Numbered from the stretch's first letter, positions 1 to 8,421 are shown. The stretch: 64,000 nucleotides of DNA from an uncultured Eubacteriales bacterium (GCA_934457415.1 CAKSHM010000003.1:124001-188000), one strand, 5' to 3'. The notes: generated by a model from the sequence alone, not told the origin. Numbers and translations: made by a program.

Positions 1-1138
1 TTATAATATCTCCGCGCTTGATTCCTGCTTTATCGGCAGGGCTGTCCTCATCGACATTTGCGACAACGGCTCCCGAGGGATATCCGTAATAAGAAAGAAC
101 CGACGAGGTATATTTAGTACTTATGGCAACGCCGATATAAGACTGAGCGGAATTTTCCTTGGAAATAATCTTATTGCACTTTTCCACGGCTTCGTTTACG
201 GGTATTGCAAAGCCCATGCCCTCATATTCCTCGGAAACGATTTTAGAGGAGTTAATTCCTACAAGCTGTCCCTTTACATTAAGGAGCGCGCCGCCCGAAT
301 TTCCGGGGTTAATCGCTGCGTCGGTCTGAATTAAAGAAACGGTTGAAGTGCTTGAAACCTTACGGTTTAATCCGCTGATAATACCTGAGGTTACGCTTCC
401 CATAAATTCAAGTCCGCCGGGGTTTCCGACAGTAATGACCGTCTGTCCGACCTGAAGTGAAGAGGAATCGCTTATTTCAACCGGCGTAAGACCGGTTGCG
501 TCGATTTTTATTACGGCAAGGTCATCTGAAATATTGTAACCTACAACCGTTGCGTTATAAGGCTTAGACTCAATGCTTCCGATATAAACATCAATTTTTC
601 CGTTAGATTCAACGGCGCTCTGAATTACATGATAATTGGTTATAATATAACCGTCCGAAGAATAGACAACTCCCGATCCTTCGCCCGTCGATTCGCTTTT
701 TCCTCCGAAAAAGCTGCTTACTGAAGTTGTGGTTCTGATTCCGACCACGCTGTTCTGAACCTTTTGGGCAACAGCCTGCGCAACGGTCTGAGCAGTCTCG
801 TCAACATTTATATTCACATTTGAAATACTGCTCTGAGCGGACTGTTTTGGACTTTCTGTCTGTTTGCCTATATTGCCTGTAAGATATAGCGCCGCAAAGC
901 AGCTTCCCGCACCGACCAGTGCCGAAAGAACAACGGTGCAAACCGCCAAAGCGATTTTATTGCCGCCCTTGTTTGATTTTTTCTTTTTAGGCGTAATATC
1001 ATAGTTTACCCGATAGCTGTTGCTTCCATTTTCATTACCTGCTGCCGAAAAAGGGGTATAATCCGTATCGTCGCAGACAAAATCCGGTGTATTATCCGTA
1101 CCGCCGAAGGTTGTGCGGTTAAGATCATTGTTATCCAT
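1..1138 (-). CDS. htrA: HtrA/DegP-like trypsin-family serine protease (partial, C-terminus off the left edge)
   Basis: Membrane-anchored protease that probably degrades or refolds damaged envelope proteins. About 379 residues are visible. A charged N-terminal cytoplasmic stretch with a KKKK run near residue 51 is followed by one transmembrane segment (about 62-86) and a linker rich in Q and S. The trypsin-like domain carries the triad: His170 in NYHV, Asp206 in DDLAV and Ser281 in GNSGG. A PDZ domain begins near residue 315 (SYIGVAIS) and runs off the window. The ATG at 1136-1138 follows an AAGGAAGG ribosome binding site. Family assignment is firm; which HtrA paralogue it is cannot be told. 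Confidence 0.95.
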   Translation of the reverse strand, partial: MDNNDLNRTTFGGTDNTPDFVCDDTDYTPFSAAGNENGSNSYRVNYDITPKKKKSNKGGNKIALAVCTVVLSALVGAGSCFAALYLTGNIGKQTESPKQSAQSSISNVNINVDETAQTVAQAVAQKVQNSVVGIRTTTSVSSFFGGKSESTGEGSGVVYSSDGYIITNYHVIQSAVESNGKIDVYIGSIESKPYNATVVGYNISDDLAVIKIDATGLTPVEISDSSSLQVGQTVITVGNPGGLEFMGSVTSGIISGLNRKVSSTSTVSLIQTDAAINPGNSGGALLNVKGQLVGINSSKIVSEEYEGMGFAIPVNEAVEKCNKIISKENSAQSYIGVAISTKYTSSVLSYYGYPSGAVVANVDEDSPADKAGIKRGDII

Positions 1139-1170
1139 AAATAATCCTTCCTTTGATTTGATTTTTTTCC

Positions 1171-1200
1171 ATTATAAAATGTATTTATGACTTTTGTCAA
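1171..1200 (-). promoter_or_regulatory. sigma-A promoter for the htrA-like gene
   Basis: On the minus strand a perfect TTGACA (1195-1200) and a perfect TATAAT (1171-1176) are separated by 18 nt, about 35 nt upstream of the htrA start codon. Confidence 0.85.
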
Positions 1201-1237
1201 ATATTTGTATGAATTATTTGTAAATAAAATAAAATGC

Positions 1238-1266
1238 TTTACTTTTCATATTATATGTGATATAAT
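1238..1266 (+). promoter_or_regulatory. promoter of rpsO
   Basis: TTTACT (1238-1243), a 17-nt spacer and TATAAT (1261-1266). A TG one base before the -10 box makes it an extended -10 promoter. It gives a leader of about 115 nt before rpsO. Confidence 0.8.
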
Positions 1267-1269
1267 ATT

Positions 1270-1348
1270 CAGCGGTCTTTTAGGACCCGTTACCTTTTTC
1301 TGTGCTTAGGGCGACTGCCGCAAAGCGGAAGCACTTACGGCCTTAGGC
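1270..1348 (+). ncRNA. structured rpsO leader, candidate S15 autoregulatory element
   Basis: The leader holds a hairpin GGTC/GACC (1274-1287). Next comes a longer stem, GTGCTT (1302-1307) with AAGCAC (1329-1334), which encloses CCGC-AAA-GCGG (1318-1328) and leaves a large asymmetric bulge. A short GCC-TTA-GGC hairpin follows at about 1340-1348. rpsO leaders in many bacteria bind S15 and repress translation (established for E. coli and Geobacillus). That this one does so is inferred from position and foldability only. Confidence 0.5.
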
Positions 1349-1385
1349 TCGGATATAGGACTAAATTTAAAAGGAGTGAAAGAAA

Positions 1386-1649
1386 ATGACCAATGAGGTT
1401 AAGCGTCAGGTAATCGCAGATTATGCGACACATGAAGGCGATACAGGTTCTCCCGAAGTGCAGATTGCTCTTCTTACAACCCGTATCAATGAGCTTAACG
1501 AGCACTTGAGCGTTCACAAAAACGATCATCATTCGCGCCGCGGTCTTCTCAAAATGGTAGGTCACAGAAGAAATCTTCTTGCTTATCTTCAGAAGAACGA
1601 TATCGAAAGATACCGTGCGATCGTTAAAAAGCTCGGTCTTCGTAAGTAA
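1386..1649 (+). CDS. rpsO: 30S ribosomal protein S15
   Basis: Primary 16S rRNA-binding protein of the small-subunit platform that helps form the central domain and contacts bridge B4. It has 87 residues, the usual length, with the hallmark TGSPEVQIALLTTRI segment and the conserved HKNDHHSRRGLL stretch that meets the 16S three-way junction. The start ATG lies 8 nt after AAGGAGTG. It has its own promoter, a structured leader and a strong terminator before pnp, so it is likely expressed both alone and by read-through with pnp, as in most bacteria. Confidence 0.98.
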   Translation: MTNEVKRQVIADYATHEGDTGSPEVQIALLTTRINELNEHLSVHKNDHHSRRGLLKMVGHRRNLLAYLQKNDIERYRAIVKKLGLRK

Positions 1650-1660
1650 TCGTAAATTTT

Positions 1661-1697
1661 GCAAACCGGACCTTAAAAATCCGGTTTGCTTTTATTT
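1661..1697 (+). terminator. intrinsic terminator after rpsO
   Basis: Stem GCAAACCGGA (1661-1670) pairs with TCCGGTTTGC (1680-1689) around a 9-nt loop and is followed by TTTTATTT. It separates rpsO from pnp. Confidence 0.9.
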
Positions 1698-1808
1698 CGG
1701 CGGTTTTCAGCCTTTAGCGGTAAATCGAGAGTTTATCTTGAGATGAGCTTTGGATTTATTGCTAACGAAAGAGAATCTCCGAAAAATTTAAAAAAAGGAG
1801 ATTTTTAA

Positions 1809-4007
1809 ATGTTTGAAAATTACAAGGTTTATGAAACCACCATTGCGGGCAGACCGTTTAAGCTTGAGACAGGCAAAATGGCAGGTCTTGCAAATGCGGC
1901 TTTCATGGCTTCTTACGGCGAGACGAATGTTCTTTGCACCGTAACCGCCTCGGACAAACCGCGTGAGGGAGTGGATTTCTTCCCTCTTTCAGTTGACTAT
2001 GAGGAAAAAATGTATTCTGTAGGCCGTTTCCCCGGCTCTTTCCAGCGCCGAGAGGGTAAGGCAACCGAGAAAGCTATTCTTTCTTCGCGCTGTATCGACC
2101 GTCCTATCCGTCCGCTTTTCCCGAAGGACATGAGAAACGATTGCTCGGTAGTTGCAACCGTTATGTCGGTTGACCCTGACTGTTCTCCTGAGATTACTGC
2201 GGCTATCGGTGTTTCCGCGGCAATTGCCGTTTCCGACATTCCGTGGGACGGACCGATTGCAAGCACCGCCGTAGGTCTTATTGACGGTGAAATCATTATC
2301 AATCCTACATTAGATCAAAGAGAAAAAACCGACCTTACTCTTACCGTTTCTTCCACTGAAGATCTGGTTGCAATGATAGAGGCCGGCGGTAATGAAATAC
2401 CCGAAGATCTTATGTATGACTGCATTATGGCAGGACATGAGGTAAACCGAGAAATCGTTAAGTTTATAAAGGGAATCGTTGCTGAAATCGGTAAGGAAAA
2501 ATTCACATTCGAATCAAGCAATCCCGATCCCGAAATCATGGAAGAGATTGAGAATTTCTGCATTGAGGATGTTAAGTCGGCTCTTGATACAGATGATAAG
2601 AATGTCCGTGACGCAGCTCTTCTTCCCATTTATGACGCAGTTCATGAAAAGTTTGATGAAAAGTTTGAAGGTAACGAGGCAAAGATAGACGAGATTATGT
2701 ATCTTGTTCAGAAGCATGTTGTCCGCTCTTGGCTTAAGGACGAGCATAAGAGGGTTGACGGCAGAGGAATTGATGAAATCCGTCCTCTTGACGCAGAAAT
2801 CGATCTTCTTGCCCGCACTCACGGCTCAGGTATGTTCACCAGAGGTCAGACTCAGGTTCTTTCTGTTGCTACCCTTGCTCCCATAAGCGAAGCTCAGAAG
2901 CTTGACGGACTTGATGAGGATACCTCAAAGCGTTACATTCACCACTACAATTTCCCGTCCTACTCTGTAGGCGAAACAAAGCCCTCCAGAGGCCCCGGAA
3001 GAAGAGAAATCGGACACGGTGCTCTTGCGGAGCGCGCGCTTGTACCGGTTATTCCGTCTGTTGACGAATTCCCGTATGCTATACGTGTTGTTTCCGAGGT
3101 TCTTTCCTCTAACGGCTCGACATCGCAGGGCTCTATCTGCGGTTCAACACTTGCCCTTATGGCGGCAGGCGTTCCTATCAAAGCTCCTGTCGCAGGAATT
3201 TCCTGCGGACTTATCACCGGCGACGAGGGTGTTTACGGCGACTTTATGACCATGGTAGATATTCAGGGTCTTGAGGATTTCTACGGCGATATGGACTTTA
3301 AGGTAGCAGGCACCAAAAAAGGTATCACCGCTATTCAGATGGACTTAAAGGTTCACGGACTTACAGGCGAAATAATCAAAGAAGCCTTTGCCAAGACAAA
3401 AAAAGCAAGAGAATACATTCTTGACGAGGTTATGCTCAAATGTATCCCCGAGCCGAGAAAAGAGCTTTCGAAATATGCTCCCAAAATGCTTACAACCTCG
3501 ATTTCACCCGACAAGATCGGTGATGTTATCGGTAAGCAGGGCAAGGTTATTCAGTCTATTCAGGAGCAGTGCGAATGCACTATAAACATTGAAGAGGACG
3601 GAAGAGTATTTGTTTCGGGTCTTGACATCGAAAAGGCTAAGCAGGCAATTTCAATTATTGAGCTTATTGCAAACGATCCCGAAATAGGCGCTATTTACAA
3701 CGGCAAGGTTACAAGACTTATGAACTTCGGAGCATTTGTTGAAATCGCCCCCGGAAAAGAAGGACTTGTACACATTTCAAAGCTTGATGTCAAGCATGTT
3801 GACAAGGTTGAGGATGTTGTAAATGTCGGAGATCAGGTGCTTGTAAAGGTAATCGAAATCGACGATCAGGGAAGAATAAATCTTTCAAGAAGAGACGCGC
3901 TCGTTGAGGTCAACGGTGCGGTTGTTGAAGACGGTGCCGATGATGAGCAACCCAGAAGAAAGCCGTCAAACGGCGGCAGACGCGGTTTTAAGAAGAGAGA
4001 ACACTGA
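1809..4007 (+). CDS. pnp: polynucleotide phosphorylase (polyribonucleotide nucleotidyltransferase)
   Basis: Phosphorolytic 3'-5' exoribonuclease of the RNA-degradation machinery, acting as a ring-shaped trimer. The 732 residues match the family: RNase PH-like domain 1, an all-alpha linker, the catalytic RNase PH-like domain 2 (GRREIGHGALAERAL, SNGSTSQGSICGSTLALMAA), a KH domain at about 553-615 (DKIGDVIGKQGKVI) and an S1 domain at about 620-690 (GKVTRLMNFGAFVEI). The C-terminal tail is short and basic. An AAAAGGAG site precedes the ATG. The rpsO-pnp order is conserved widely; pnp ends in its own terminator. Confidence 0.98.
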   Translation: MFENYKVYETTIAGRPFKLETGKMAGLANAAFMASYGETNVLCTVTASDKPREGVDFFPLSVDYEEKMYSVGRFPGSFQRREGKATEKAILSSRCIDRPIRPLFPKDMRNDCSVVATVMSVDPDCSPEITAAIGVSAAIAVSDIPWDGPIASTAVGLIDGEIIINPTLDQREKTDLTLTVSSTEDLVAMIEAGGNEIPEDLMYDCIMAGHEVNREIVKFIKGIVAEIGKEKFTFESSNPDPEIMEEIENFCIEDVKSALDTDDKNVRDAALLPIYDAVHEKFDEKFEGNEAKIDEIMYLVQKHVVRSWLKDEHKRVDGRGIDEIRPLDAEIDLLARTHGSGMFTRGQTQVLSVATLAPISEAQKLDGLDEDTSKRYIHHYNFPSYSVGETKPSRGPGRREIGHGALAERALVPVIPSVDEFPYAIRVVSEVLSSNGSTSQGSICGSTLALMAAGVPIKAPVAGISCGLITGDEGVYGDFMTMVDIQGLEDFYGDMDFKVAGTKKGITAIQMDLKVHGLTGEIIKEAFAKTKKAREYILDEVMLKCIPEPRKELSKYAPKMLTTSISPDKIGDVIGKQGKVIQSIQEQCECTINIEEDGRVFVSGLDIEKAKQAISIIELIANDPEIGAIYNGKVTRLMNFGAFVEIAPGKEGLVHISKLDVKHVDKVEDVVNVGDQVLVKVIEIDDQGRINLSRRDALVEVNGAVVEDGADDEQPRRKPSNGGRRGFKKREH

Positions 4008-4026
4008 TATATATTTAAAAAAGATA

Positions 4027-4060
4027 AGCTCCATTGCTTTTTAGCAATGGAGCTTTTTAT
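4027..4060. terminator. terminator between pnp and the MATE gene, probably bidirectional
   Basis: Perfect 11-bp stem AGCTCCATTGC (4027-4037) with GCAATGGAGCT (4044-4054). A T run follows on the plus strand for pnp and an A-rich tract precedes it, so it can also stop transcripts arriving on the minus strand from the MATE gene. Confidence 0.9.
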
Positions 4061-4070
4061 TCATTCTATT

Positions 4071-4088
4071 GTGTGCCTTACGGCACGA
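4071..4088 (-). repeat. small dispersed hairpin (GTAA-loop repeat), copy 1
   Basis: On the minus strand GTGCC-GTAA-GGCAC at 4073-4086, just after the MATE stop codon. Close relatives occur at 41333, 41616 and 51457. The loop would be a GNRA tetraloop in the minus-strand RNA. Confidence 0.7.
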
Positions 4089-4092
4089 ATAT

Positions 4093-5451
4093 TTAATGAA
4101 ATTTCTTTTCGCGGTTTTTAAGGATTAAAATATAAGCCGCATAGACCGCCGCGAATGTCAGAAACCATGAAATAGGATAGGATATCATAAGCCCTGCAAA
4201 TGAATGATATTGAGGCATTGAGAAAACCGTATAAATCCAGACTATTCTCATTACACACACGCCGACGATTGTAATTACCATTGGAATAACCGAAGATCCT
4301 ATTCCGCGCATAGAGCCTGTTACGACATCCATTATTCCGCAGAGGAAATAAGGGATTAAAATATATTTCATTCTTTCCATTCCGAAATTTATGGCGGAAG
4401 CGGAATCATGAATATAAATTCCAAGCAGGGGTCTTCCGAAAAAGTATATAAGGCAGCCCGTAAACAGTCCAACAGCAGAAACGGTTAAAAGGCAGGTATT
4501 ATTGACCTTTTTAACCCTTTTTAAATCACCTGCACCGTAATTCTGACCGCAGAAATTAAGTGAGGTCTGCTGGAAAGAATTCATTGCGACATAGCAAAAT
4601 CCCTCAAGGCTTGATGCGGCGGCAGAGCCCGAAATATGCGCCGTACCGAAGGAATTTATAGATGATTGGATAAGAACATTTGAAATTGCAAACAGAGAAT
4701 TCTGCAGACCTGCCGGAATGCCGATTTTAATAATTCTTATAAACACCGTTTTTTTAATCTGCATTTTTTTGAAAACAAGGCGGCAGGCATCATTTCTTTT
4801 TGAAAGAGCAATCAGAACAAGCACAGCGCTTACACCCTCCGAAATAATCGTTGCAAGGGCAACGCCAGCGACATCCATATTGAATAAAGCTACAAAAATA
4901 ATATTGAGAATTACATTCAGTACACCGGATATCGTCAAAAAGATAAGCGGCGATTTTGTATCCCCTGCGGCACGCAAAACGGCAGCGCCGAAATTATAAA
5001 GCATACTGAAAATCATACCGGAAAAATAAATTTTCATATAAACGGACGAAAGAGAAAGCAGCTTGCCTGCAGGAGTCCCCATAAGCCCAAGAAATGTTTT
5101 AGAAAAAGCTACTCCGATAACAGAAAGAATTACTCCGCCGATAAAAGCAACCGGAATTGCGGTATGAACGGTTTGGGAAGCGGCATCGGAATCTCCGGCT
5201 CCCAAGCATTGAGCGACGATTACGCCTGCTCCCACCGAAAGTCCTATAAAAAGATTTACGATAAGATTAGTCAAGGATGCGGTCGCGCCGACGGCGGCGA
5301 CAGAATCACTGCCCGAAAACCAGCCGACAACTATAAGGTCCGCGGCATTAAAAAGCAGCTGCAGAATGCCTGTAAGAATTATAGGTATAGTATAGATTAT
5401 TACATTTTTAAGAACGGGGCCGTTTCTTATATCCAGAGTACCGGTCTTCAT
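4093..5451 (-). CDS. MATE family multidrug/cation antiporter
   Basis: Twelve-helix inner-membrane antiporter of 452 residues, the usual MATE size, expected to export cationic compounds in exchange for Na+ or H+. Both halves show the MATE pattern; the first helix reads IYTIPIILTGILQLLFNAAD, followed by the conserved DLIVVGWFSG loop. The second half carries SIRG-like residues (TGSMRGIGSSVIPM, near residue 380). A GGAGG site lies ahead of the ATG and its own promoter is at 5484-5511. It is a single-gene unit convergent with pnp. The substrate cannot be read from the sequence. Confidence 0.93.
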   Translation of the reverse strand: MKTGTLDIRNGPVLKNVIIYTIPIILTGILQLLFNAADLIVVGWFSGSDSVAAVGATASLTNLIVNLFIGLSVGAGVIVAQCLGAGDSDAASQTVHTAIPVAFIGGVILSVIGVAFSKTFLGLMGTPAGKLLSLSSVYMKIYFSGMIFSMLYNFGAAVLRAAGDTKSPLIFLTISGVLNVILNIIFVALFNMDVAGVALATIISEGVSAVLVLIALSKRNDACRLVFKKMQIKKTVFIRIIKIGIPAGLQNSLFAISNVLIQSSINSFGTAHISGSAAASSLEGFCYVAMNSFQQTSLNFCGQNYGAGDLKRVKKVNNTCLLTVSAVGLFTGCLIYFFGRPLLGIYIHDSASAINFGMERMKYILIPYFLCGIMDVVTGSMRGIGSSVIPMVITIVGVCVMRIVWIYTVFSMPQYHSFAGLMISYPISWFLTFAAVYAAYILILKNREKKFH

Positions 5452-5483
5452 AAAATCCTCCGCAGCATTTTATTTGTTCTATT

Positions 5484-5511
5484 ATTATACAACATAATTT
5501 CATAATTTCAA
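5484..5511 (-). promoter_or_regulatory. promoter of the MATE gene
   Basis: Minus strand TTGAAA (5506-5511), 16-nt spacer, TATAAT (5484-5489), about 33 nt upstream of the start codon. Confidence 0.75.
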
Positions 5512-5539
5512 TACCAATAAAGAAATAAAAACAAAAATT

Positions 5540-5566
5540 AAAAATCTCCGATAAAAACCGGAGATT
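5540..5566 (-). terminator. terminator of the metNIQ operon
   Basis: Stem TCTCCG/CGGAGA around an A/T-rich loop lies 20-45 nt after the metQ stop. On the minus strand it is followed by TTTTTAATTTTTG. Confidence 0.85.
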
Positions 5567-5585
5567 TTTTGATTTTTTAAAAGCT

Positions 5586-6407
5586 TTAGTCGACTACTAC
5601 AACCGAGCCCTGATATTTTTCTTCAACGAACTTCTTTACCTTTTCGCTCTTTAAAGCCTTTGCAAGAGCCTCGACGATAGGAGCCTTTTCATTGCCCTTT
5701 TTAACAACGAGTACATTTGCATAGGTCTGAGCGGCAGTTGAGTCGGCATCCTCGATAGCAAGAGCGTCGGCAACCTTAAGGCCTGCATTCATTGCATAGT
5801 TTCCGTTGATTACTGCGACTGCGTAATCATTCATATATTTTGTAATCATATCTGCGGCAAGCTCAACAATCTCATAGTTATGAGGATTGCTTTCGATATC
5901 GTTCTTAGTAGAGGTAATGCTTGTGGAATCCTTAAGCTTTATAAGTCCGTTAGCATCAAGGAGCAAAAGCGCGCGTGCCTCATTGGTTGTATCGTTCGGA
6001 ACGGCAATTTTTGCGCCGTCGGGAATTTCGGTTAACGACTTGCTTGTTCCCGCATAAATTCCGAGAGGCTCATAATGAATTTTAGCAACTGATACAAGGT
6101 GAGTATTCTTGCTCTGATTGAATTCCTCAAGGTAGGGGGTGTGCTGGAAGAAGTTCGCGTCAACATCGCCGCTTTCGGTAGCGGTATTCGGAATTACATA
6201 GTCGGACATGGTCTTAATTTTAAGAGTATATCCGTCCTCCGCCATAATATCCTTGCACTGCTCAAGCATTTCGGCATGGGGAGTTGCGGTTGCGGCTACT
6301 GTAATAGTTTTAGCCGAGCTTAAATCTTTTTCTTTTTTGCTGCCGCAGCCTGCAAATGCGAATGCGCTTAAAGCTACAGCAAGAGTGAGTGCGATAATTT
6401 TTTTCAT
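5586..6407 (-). CDS. metQ: MetQ/NlpA family ABC transporter substrate-binding lipoprotein
   Basis: Lipid-anchored binding protein for methionine or a related sulfur amino acid, delivering it to MetNI. The 273 residues start with a lipoprotein signal peptide whose lipobox FAGC places the lipidated cysteine at residue 21. The NlpA fold follows, with the family's HTPYLEEF segment (about residue 88), the NDTTNEARALLLLDANGLI block and a C-terminal ALKSEKVKKFVEEKY helix. It lies 20 nt after metI, last in metN-metI-metQ, before a terminator. NlpA relatives also bind cysteine derivatives, so substrate specificity is open (see the leader peptide). Confidence 0.95.
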   Translation of the reverse strand: MKKIIALTLAVALSAFAFAGCGSKKEKDLSSAKTITVAATATPHAEMLEQCKDIMAEDGYTLKIKTMSDYVIPNTATESGDVDANFFQHTPYLEEFNQSKNTHLVSVAKIHYEPLGIYAGTSKSLTEIPDGAKIAVPNDTTNEARALLLLDANGLIKLKDSTSITSTKNDIESNPHNYEIVELAADMITKYMNDYAVAVINGNYAMNAGLKVADALAIEDADSTAAQTYANVLVVKKGNEKAPIVEALAKALKSEKVKKFVEEKYQGSVVVVD

Positions 6408-6427
6408 AAAAATTACTCTCCTTTTTA

Positions 6428-7150
6428 TTATTTTTTTCTTATTCTCTTATCGCAGTGTTTAGCAACTGCGCTTAAGACTACCTGCATGATCTGAACGATC
6501 ACTATGAGCAATACCGATGAGAAATACATGATATTACTGTTAAACCTATGAAGTCCGAATTCAACCGCGACCTGTCCTAAACCGCCGCCGCCTATCAGAT
6601 ATGTCATAGGAGTGTAACCTAAAATGGTGGTGATTGCTATTGCCGAGCCGATAATCAGCGACGGCATAGCCTCGGGAATTAAAACCTTTCTTATAATCTG
6701 CATATTTGTCGATCCCATGGACTGAGCCGCTTCAATAACGCCTCTGTCAACCTCTTTAAACGAGGACTCAATCATTCTTGCAACAAACGGGGCTGCCGCG
6801 ATAATAAGATAGATTATAAATGCGTTGTCACCAATTCCTGTTCCTATAAGGAAGGTTGCAATAGGCTGAGACATAACAAGAAGAATTATAAAAGGTACCG
6901 AGCGCAAAATATTTACTATAAATCCGACGATTGCGTTCACCGGTTTATTCGGAAACAGACTGTCAGACGAAGTACAGTAAAGAATAACGCCGAGCGGAAT
7001 ACCGATAAGGTAAGAAACAACCGTACTTACAAGTGTGATTTTAAGGGTGAGGAAAATCGCTTCTGAGTATGTGGAAAGCATTCCGTTACCGAAGGTGTTT
7101 TCCACGAAAGAGGAAAATCCGCCGGCAGTTAAAGAAAACAAACCATTCAT
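6428..7150 (-). CDS. metI: methionine-type ABC transporter permease
   Basis: Integral membrane subunit of the MetNIQ importer. The 240 residues hold about five transmembrane helices. The cytoplasmic EAA loop that docks on MetN is clear (EAAQSMGSTNMQIIRKVLIP, near residue 150), as is the DRGVIEAA lead-in typical of MetI. Its ATG begins directly after the metN stop codon (TAAATG), so translation is probably coupled. Confidence 0.96.
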   Translation of the reverse strand: MNGLFSLTAGGFSSFVENTFGNGMLSTYSEAIFLTLKITLVSTVVSYLIGIPLGVILYCTSSDSLFPNKPVNAIVGFIVNILRSVPFIILLVMSQPIATFLIGTGIGDNAFIIYLIIAAAPFVARMIESSFKEVDRGVIEAAQSMGSTNMQIIRKVLIPEAMPSLIIGSAIAITTILGYTPMTYLIGGGGLGQVAVEFGLHRFNSNIMYFSSVLLIVIVQIMQVVLSAVAKHCDKRIRKK

Positions 7151-8140
7151 TTATTTTTCCTCCTCAAAATTTATATTATGCGATTTAAGATATTCAACGA
7201 CTCTTTGCGCATCCTTTTCATCGGCCGGAAGGCCTATAAGCATCTGTCCGTATGCCGTGCCGTTAATATCCTTTGTATCGGCACCTAAGATATTGACAGC
7301 CGTATGACACTCAAGAGCAAGGTTCGAAATTATCGGTTCAAAGGTCGACCTGCCGTCAAACACGATTCGGATTTTTCTGCCGCCCGTTATACTGCTTACC
7401 GCTCTGCTTTGCGGCAGGATAAGCTCTTTTGCGGTTTCGGATTTAGGAGACAGAAAGACCTTGCTTACAAGTCCGCATTCCTGCATTTCTCCGTGATTTA
7501 AAACCGCAACTTTATTGCATATTTTCTCGACTACCTTCATTTCATGGGTTATGACAACAATTGTAACACCCATTTCCTCATTGATTTTTTTAAGCAGATT
7601 TAAAATTGAAGCTGTCGTATTAGGATCAAGCGCGCTTGTCGCCTCATCGCAAAGGAGAATTTTAGGGTCGGTAGCCAAAGCTCTTGCAATAGCCACTCTT
7701 TGCTTCTGACCTCCGGAAAGCTGAGATGGATAGGCCTTTTCTTTATCGGCAAGATCAACTATCTTTAAAAGTTCCCTTGCCTTTTTTACAGCCTTTGTCT
7801 TAGGAACTCCGGTTATCTCAAGCGGATAACAGACATTTTTTATTACGCTTCTTTGAGTCAAAAGATTGAAACCCTGAAATATCATTGAGATTTTATGTCT
7901 CATTTCTCTTAACTGCTTTTTATTGAGCTTAGTGATGTCCGTTCCGTCGATAATCACGCTTCCCGAGGTCGGAATTTCAAGAAGATTCATACATCTTACT
8001 AAGGTTGATTTTCCTGCCCCCGAAAGACCGATTATTCCGTAAATATCCCCGTCTTCAACGGTAAACGAAATATTTTTTACCGCTTCCACCGTATCGCTTT
8101 GGGTTTCAAAGGTTTTACAGACATTTTTTAATTCAATCAA
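7151..8140 (-). CDS. metN: methionine-type ABC transporter ATP-binding protein with NIL domain
   Basis: ATPase of the MetNIQ importer, 329 residues from the preferred start. Walker A is GLSGAGKST (about residues 38-46), the signature is LSGGQKQRVAIARAL, and Walker B is ILLCDEATSALD. A C-terminal NIL domain (about 255-329) is the methionine-sensing module that inhibits transport in E. coli MetN. I chose the TTG start at 8138-8140 because AAAGGGGA sits 8 nt upstream and the protein then begins IELKNVCKTF; the longer open frame runs into the attenuator hairpin. Expression is probably set by the terminator and leader peptide upstream. Confidence 0.95.
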   Translation of the reverse strand: MIELKNVCKTFETQSDTVEAVKNISFTVEDGDIYGIIGLSGAGKSTLVRCMNLLEIPTSGSVIIDGTDITKLNKKQLREMRHKISMIFQGFNLLTQRSVIKNVCYPLEITGVPKTKAVKKARELLKIVDLADKEKAYPSQLSGGQKQRVAIARALATDPKILLCDEATSALDPNTTASILNLLKKINEEMGVTIVVITHEMKVVEKICNKVAVLNHGEMQECGLVSKVFLSPKSETAKELILPQSRAVSSITGGRKIRIVFDGRSTFEPIISNLALECHTAVNILGADTKDINGTAYGQMLIGLPADEKDAQRVVEYLKSHNINFEEEK

Positions 8141-8160
8141 TTTTCCATTCCCCTTTGCAT

Positions 8161-8197
8161 AAAAAAATCCGAGAGAATATCGATGATATCTCTCGGA
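8161..8197 (-). terminator. intrinsic terminator/attenuator in the metNIQ leader
   Basis: On the minus strand TCCGAGAGA-TATC pairs with GATA-TTCTCTCGGA (8168-8197), with one bulge, and is followed by a run of seven T (8167 down to 8161). It lies between the leader ORF and the metN ribosome binding site, so transcripts must read through it to reach metN. Confidence 0.88.
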
Positions 8198-8231
8198 CGC
8201 AAACTTACAGGTCAAAAGAAGTGCAAAAGAT

Positions 8232-8348
8232 TTAACAATCTTTATTCAAGGCACGACAAACCGACCCGCACGCACAAAACGCCCGAGAAGAAAACATTCG
8301 TCCGCAGCGGAAATTGCATCTTACAAGCTGTTCAAAATAGTTTTTCAT
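8232..8348 (-). CDS. cysteine-rich leader peptide upstream of metNIQ (38 aa)
   Basis: Short ORF of 38 codons lying between the promoter and the attenuator. The ATG at 8346-8348 follows an AGAGAGG ribosome binding site at about 10 nt. The peptide has six cysteines (residues 11, 15, 25, 27, 31 and 38) and no signal peptide; one of its segments reads RCNFRCGR and the final codon is Cys. A 7-bp hairpin (8226-8243) spans the stop codon. Inference: the ORF senses charged tRNA-Cys by ribosome stalling and controls the terminator downstream. I know no named family for it. Alternatively it is a small Cys-rich protein in its own right. Confidence 0.72.
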   Translation of the reverse strand: MKNYFEQLVRCNFRCGRMFSSRAFCACGSVCRALNKDC

Positions 8349-8384
8349 TTTTTCGTACCTCTCTTTCTTCTTAATATGTGTGCT

Positions 8385-8413
8385 ATTATAGCACCTTAAA
8401 ACATACTTGTCAA
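8385..8413 (-). promoter_or_regulatory. consensus promoter of the metNIQ transcript
   Basis: Minus strand TTGACA (8408-8413), exactly 17 nt, TATAAT (8385-8390): a perfect sigma-A promoter. It gives a leader of about 240 nt before the metN start and overlaps the 3' end region of the PFL gene. Confidence 0.92.
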
Positions 8414-8421
8414 GTATTTTT

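Noticed and set aside
4021..4090. GTAA-loop hairpin as the MATE gene terminator
   Set aside because: No T tract follows on the minus strand; the neighbouring AGCTCC stem is the better terminator.
8141..8421. SAM riboswitch or T-box in front of metN
   Set aside because: No T-box core (AGGGTGGNACCGCG) and no SAM-I-like kink-turn pattern could be found; the leader is largely used by the mini-ORF and terminator.
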